From NCBI GenBank assembly GCA_050013615.1, contig JBEKEX010000106.1, positions 1 through 8,944 on the forward strand: a stretch of DNA of 8,944 nucleotides, read 5' to 3'. Both the position numbers and the translations under genes were made by a program. This stretch comes from JBEKEX01 sp050013615. Lineage in GTDB: Bacteria > Chloroflexota > Anaerolineae > Anaerolineales > Anaerolineaceae. The notes under the pieces were generated by a model. The model was not told where the DNA came from. It searched no databases and saw only the letters and a program-made list of their open reading frames with translations. Below, piece by piece: positions 6,967 to 8,944 of this stretch (positions within the stretch are counted from its first letter, which is position 1; each line of letters begins with the position of its first letter).

Positions 6967-7040
6967 TGCCCCAGGAGGGACTCGAACCCTCAACCAAAGC
7001 GTTAGGAGTGCTCTACTCTATCCTATTGAGCTACTGGGGC
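6967..7040 (-). tRNA. tRNA-Arg (anticodon CCU)
   Basis: A 74-nt cloverleaf folds on the minus strand. The acceptor stem GCCCCAG/CTGGGGC is perfect with discriminator A; the T arm is GAGGG-TTCGAGT-CCCTC, and the variable loop has 5 nt. The anticodon loop CTCCTAA gives CCU, which reads AGG. The 3' CCA is not encoded. Two imperfections are visible: the D stem closes with G10-U25, and the anticodon stem has an A31-C39 opposition next to the loop. All hallmark positions are present, and it has its own promoter and terminator, so it is taken as a functional gene. Confidence 0.93.
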
Positions 7041-7052
7041 AACAGCAAATCG

Positions 7053-7081
7053 ATTATAGCATTTTGAATTCCCGGGGACAA
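7053..7081 (-). promoter_or_regulatory. Promoter of the tRNA-Arg gene
   Basis: On the minus strand a consensus TATAAT (7053-7058) is preceded by TGC, an extended -10, and lies 17 bp from TTGTCC (7076-7081). The predicted start is at about 7046, a few bases upstream of the tRNA. Confidence 0.8.
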
Positions 7082-7084
7082 GAC

Positions 7085-7091
7085 AAAAAAC
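7085..7091 (-). terminator. U-run ending the candidate structured RNA
   Basis: On the minus strand the 3' arm of the terminal helix is followed by G and then six T. The stem it would rely on is the long-range terminal helix rather than a local hairpin, so termination efficiency is uncertain. Confidence 0.45.
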
Positions 7092-7282
7092 GCATGAGCA
7101 GTCTCGCATAGAAGGGGGTTACTCTCGACACCGATCCTGCACAAAGCAGGAGCCGCTTATTCAAGCCGGCAATCATAAACTTTTACGGGATACTCTAAGT
7201 ACCCCACCATGGCCGAAGCCATTTCAAAAGGAGTGTATGGAGAGCGTCTATGCGCTTTTTACTGTTATGAGGCTGCTCATGC
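7092..7282 (-). ncRNA. Candidate structured non-coding RNA of about 191 nt, family not recognised
   Basis: The ends pair: GCATGAGCAG at 7273-7282 (read on the minus strand) with CTGCTCATGC at 7092-7101, a perfect 10-bp helix, extended by CTC/GAG (7269-7271 with 7103-7105) across one mismatch. Inside, CGCATAG/CTATGCG pairs 7248-7254 with 7105-7111 (sharing base 7105 with the previous extension), and CTCTC/GAGAG pairs 7240-7244 with 7122-7126. The enclosed region has four local hairpins: 7209-7222 (5 bp capped by a cUUCGg tetraloop on this strand), 7187-7204 (3+3 bp with one bulge), 7152-7170 (4+3 bp, one bulge) and 7135-7151 (6 bp). An extended -10 (TGT-TATAGT, 7289-7297) puts the transcription start at 7282, the first base of the terminal helix. 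Six T (7085-7090) follow the helix at the 3' end. No protein-coding gene is supported here. Possible comparators are known large bacterial RNAs such as raiA-type or 6S, but I cannot assign one. Confidence 0.6.
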
Positions 7283-7288
7283 AAATTC

Positions 7289-7297
7289 ACTATAACA
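7289..7297 (-). promoter_or_regulatory. Extended -10 promoter of the candidate structured RNA
   Basis: TGT followed by TATAGT on the minus strand is an extended -10 box (5 of 6 matches). The seventh base downstream is the G that opens the terminal helix. The -35 position at 17 bp (ATGTAT) is poor. The remaining bases to 7369 hold no further recognisable signal, and no clear terminator follows the protein gene ending at 7370. Confidence 0.5.
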
Positions 7298-7369
7298 CAA
7301 CCCTAAAAGTCATACATTAAAAATAGCCCAATTCCACCCGTATCTATGATATTCCTATCCGCAACTTGG

Positions 7370-8212
7370 CTAAGGCTTGGCAATGGTGATCGAACTGAAA
7401 TCGACTTCCACAGGCAGGGAATCAGCCGAAGTGACACCCACCCCAACCTTGCCGGGTTCGACATCCTGGCGCACCGATTGATTGAAAACCTCCGTGCCGT
7501 TGACATCCAAGATCAGCTCATCGGACACGCAACCAAACTGGATCGTATTGGCACTATCCGCCCCAGTGATGATCGTTTTTGTGGTGCCTTGAGAAAAAAG
7601 CGTGTAGGGTGGCTGTCCGGCAGCTTCCTGTGACTGGCTGAATTTCAATACTGAAAATGCGCCGTCCGTGGTAACGCGTGCCTCATACCAACCGTCATCG
7701 TCCGAGTTGCAGATCAATGCAACTCCTGCCGGGCCGGTTTGGCGGTTCGTAAACGTCGCCGAAATGAGCACGTCCGCATAATCGCTGATCGAATAAAAAA
7801 CATAAGCATAGGTGTTCGCCGTGCTAACCATGAAGTCCATTGCTTGGTCACCTGGCCGAACATCAGCCAAAGGAGATTCTTTGTTGGAATAGACTATGGG
7901 CGCCTTGTATCCCCAACAACCTGCCGGGGTGGTAGCATCGAAAGTCTCTGTATAAAACCTGGGGCAAGCGCTGGTCGGCGTTACGTCTAGGTTGTTAGGA
8001 ATGGTGACAGTCTGCTCGGAGACTGGAGAAAGCGCCGTGGCCGTCTGAACGTCTGCGGTGGCGGCATGTTCCGCAGCACTCAAATTTTGTGGCGTAAAAG
8101 CAGCCACTTGTTCCAAAGCGGGACTGCAAGCTGTAGCAAAACAAGCCAGGCAAATTAGTAGAAGAGACTTCAGCTTCAATGAATCGATCCTTAATTTCTT
8201 AACCGTCATCAT
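7370..8212 (-). CDS. Putative lipoprotein with beta-rich (concanavalin/LamG-like) extracytoplasmic domain
   Basis: A 280-residue protein. The N-terminus is a lipoprotein-type signal: basic KKLR, hydrophobic SLLLICLACF, then ATAC with candidate lipidated Cys29, a slightly atypical lipobox. A low-complexity Ala/Thr/Ser/Pro linker runs to about 80. The folded part (about 84-280) has alternating short strands with motifs FYTETFD (86-92), GWYEARV (174-180), LDVNGTEVFNQ (235-245) and a terminal strand ending IAKP; this resembles jelly-roll concanavalin-like domains found in secreted bacterial proteins. No catalytic residues can be assigned. Cys168 and Cys228 are conserved in the neighbouring paralogue and may form a disulfide. 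The start is ATG at 8210-8212; a second ATG follows directly, and there is no Shine-Dalgarno sequence. Its own promoter precedes it. Function unknown; binding of extracellular glycans is only a guess. Confidence 0.8.
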   Translation of the reverse strand: MMTVKKLRIDSLKLKSLLLICLACFATACSPALEQVAAFTPQNLSAAEHAATADVQTATALSPVSEQTVTIPNNLDVTPTSACPRFYTETFDATTPAGCWGYKAPIVYSNKESPLADVRPGDQAMDFMVSTANTYAYVFYSISDYADVLISATFTNRQTGPAGVALICNSDDDGWYEARVTTDGAFSVLKFSQSQEAAGQPPYTLFSQGTTKTIITGADSANTIQFGCVSDELILDVNGTEVFNQSVRQDVEPGKVGVGVTSADSLPVEVDFSSITIAKP

Positions 8213-8244
8213 TCGCAGGGGAATAATAACACAACGTGCGAAAG

Positions 8245-8273
8245 AGTTTACTCACAAAGAGATAGAACGTCAA
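8245..8273 (-). promoter_or_regulatory. Promoter of the lipoprotein gene
   Basis: On the minus strand TTGACG (8268-8273) and TAAACT (8245-8250) are separated by exactly 17 bp. The predicted start near 8238 leaves a leader of about 26 nt before the ATG at 8212. Confidence 0.65.
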
Positions 8274-8308
8274 GGTAAGAGGTGAAGAATCGTTTTAATT
8301 AAACAATT

Positions 8309-8361
8309 CAGAGCTTCCCGTCTGCGGACATCAACGCGTTCCGGTGGGAAGCTCTGTTTTT
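8309..8361 (+). terminator. Large hairpin with T-run, oriented as a plus-strand terminator
   Basis: CAGAGCTTCCC (8309-8319) and GGGAAGCTCTG (8346-8356) pair perfectly over 11 bp around a 26-nt insert that can form an inner CGGA/TCCG stem. Five T (8357-8361) follow on the plus strand; on the minus strand the downstream bases are A/T-rich but without a T-run. No plus-strand gene ends here, so it may block antisense transcription or be a structured element in the gap between the two protein genes. Confidence 0.55.
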
Positions 8362-8394
8362 AAAAATGACCTCCTTCATATAAATGAAGGAGGT
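8362..8394 (-). terminator. Intrinsic terminator after the second paralogue gene
   Basis: Arms 8384-8394 and 8369-8379 pair perfectly over 11 bp around a 4-nt loop. On the minus strand the stem is followed by CA and five T (8362-8366). It begins eight bases past the stop codon of the gene at 8403, ending that transcript before the next promoter. Confidence 0.85.
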
Positions 8395-8402
8395 TTAGTA
8401 GG

Positions 8403-8944
8403 CTACTTCGGCTCGACCGAGAAGCTTGTAAAGCGGATTTGCACAGGATATTTATCGTGAGACATAGCTCCAACACCCACGTATCCACCAGGCTTCATTT
8501 CTGGAAGCACCTGGTCGAAAAGCTTGGTGCCGTTTACGGTTAGGACAAATTCAGAGCCAGTACACGAAATGGTAACATTGTTTGTCTTCTGGTAGCCGGC
8601 GTTGATCGCGGAAGTCATCGCATCCACATAGTCTGAATAGGGATTCACACCCGCTGCTTTGAGCTCAGCACTATAACGATATACCGCATATTCGCCGCTG
8701 GTGGAAATACGCGCCTCGAACCAGCCACTATCGGTCATATTGCAAGCCAACACGATGGCATTTGTATTGGATTGCAGGCTGGTGGCAACTGTAGAGAATA
8801 CAACGCCGTTTGTATAAGGGCCACCATTATAAACCACGTAACCGTAGGATTCAGTGGTCTTGTAGGTAAAATCAAGCGCACCTTCATTGAGCGAAATATA
8901 CATGAGTGCTGGCGCCTTGCTGGTGATAACCAACGGCTTATCCA
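8403..8944 (-). CDS. Paralogue of the neighbouring lipoprotein, N-terminus beyond the window
   Basis: The reading frame is open from the right edge to a TAG-type stop at 8403, giving about 180 visible residues; any initiation codon near the edge is probably internal, because coding sequence (DKPL before VITSK) continues up to the last base. It aligns along its length with the C-terminal domain of the protein at 7370-8212: SYGYVVY with TYAYVFY, GWFEARIST with GWYEARVTT, LTVNGTKLFDQ with LDVNGTEVFNQ, YVGVGAMS with KVGVGVTS, and closing strands FSVEPK with ITIAKP. Two cysteines (in LACN and ISCTG) match Cys168 and Cys228 of the paralogue. The product is presumably also exported, but the signal peptide is not in view. 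Function unknown. It is followed by its own terminator, so the pair is not one operon. Confidence 0.82.
   Translation of the reverse strand, partial: DKPLVITSKAPALMYISLNEGALDFTYKTTESYGYVVYNGGPYTNGVVFSTVATSLQSNTNAIVLACNMTDSGWFEARISTSGEYAVYRYSAELKAAGVNPYSDYVDAMTSAINAGYQKTNNVTISCTGSEFVLTVNGTKLFDQVLPEMKPGGYVGVGAMSHDKYPVQIRFTSFSVEPK

Noticed and set aside
7092..7282. Plus-strand orientation of the structured RNA
   Set aside because: On the plus strand two terminal-helix mismatches become G-U wobbles, which favours it slightly, but there is no T-run after the helix and no promoter at the right distance. The minus strand has both, plus the UUCG tetraloop.
7209..7295. Small plus-strand frame of 28 codons starting in the ATGGC hairpin
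   Set aside because: No ribosome site, and its start falls inside a hairpin arm better explained by RNA structure on the other strand.
7237..7320. Small plus-strand frame of 27 codons preceded by AAAAGGAG
   Set aside because: The purine run is only three bases from the ATG, too close for a normal ribosome site, the peptide has no recognisable feature, and the frame lies antisense to the candidate structured RNA and its promoter.
8058..8285. Plus-strand frame of 75 codons over the lipoprotein start
   Set aside because: It is antisense to the signal peptide and promoter of a well-supported minus-strand gene, and its composition looks like a shadow frame.
1..8944. Mobile elements, CRISPR arrays or prophage genes
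   Set aside because: No transposase or integrase motif, no regularly spaced repeats and no terminal repeats flanking a gene block were seen. The tRNA shows no duplicated 3' end within the window that would mark an attachment site.

Overview
The window reads as a chromosomal segment of a bacterium, possibly a Chloroflexota (Anaerolineae-like) organism. The hints are a pair of exported, Cys-containing beta-rich proteins (one a lipoprotein), a tRNA gene without encoded CCA, and mixed use of Shine-Dalgarno and SD-less starts. The taxonomic guess is weak and rests on protein style only. No mobile element, CRISPR array or phage gene was seen.

Positions 1-5627 (minus strand) hold a sugar or polyol uptake and catabolism cluster. 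In transcription order it is: mannose-family PTS EIIB, EIIC and EIID; a perfect 15-bp intergenic hairpin; a zinc-dependent medium-chain dehydrogenase; a PTS EIIA with a TTG start; a class I DeoC/FbaB/LsrF-type aldolase; and, after a 171-bp gap with its own candidate promoter, the N-terminal 305 residues of an aldehyde dehydrogenase that runs off the left edge. A SorC-family regulator (5869-6822, plus strand) is divergent from the PTS operon, and the two share a control region of about 240 bp. The gene set suggests uptake with phosphorylation, oxidation of a polyol phosphate to a ketose phosphate, aldol cleavage, and perhaps oxidation of the released aldehyde. The actual substrate cannot be read from the sequence.

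Positions 6935-7317 (minus strand) hold two RNA genes. One is a tRNA-Arg(CCU) with its own strong promoter and intrinsic terminator. Immediately upstream of it is an unassigned candidate structured non-coding RNA of about 191 nt (7092-7282). An extended -10 box places the predicted transcription start exactly on the first base of a long terminal helix, the interior folds into several hairpins including a cUUCGg tetraloop, and a six-U run follows the helix. This is the most interesting item in the window.

Positions 7370-8944 (minus strand) carry two paralogous exported proteins of unknown function, the second cut by the right edge. They are separated by an intrinsic terminator, a second large hairpin and a good sigma-70-type promoter.
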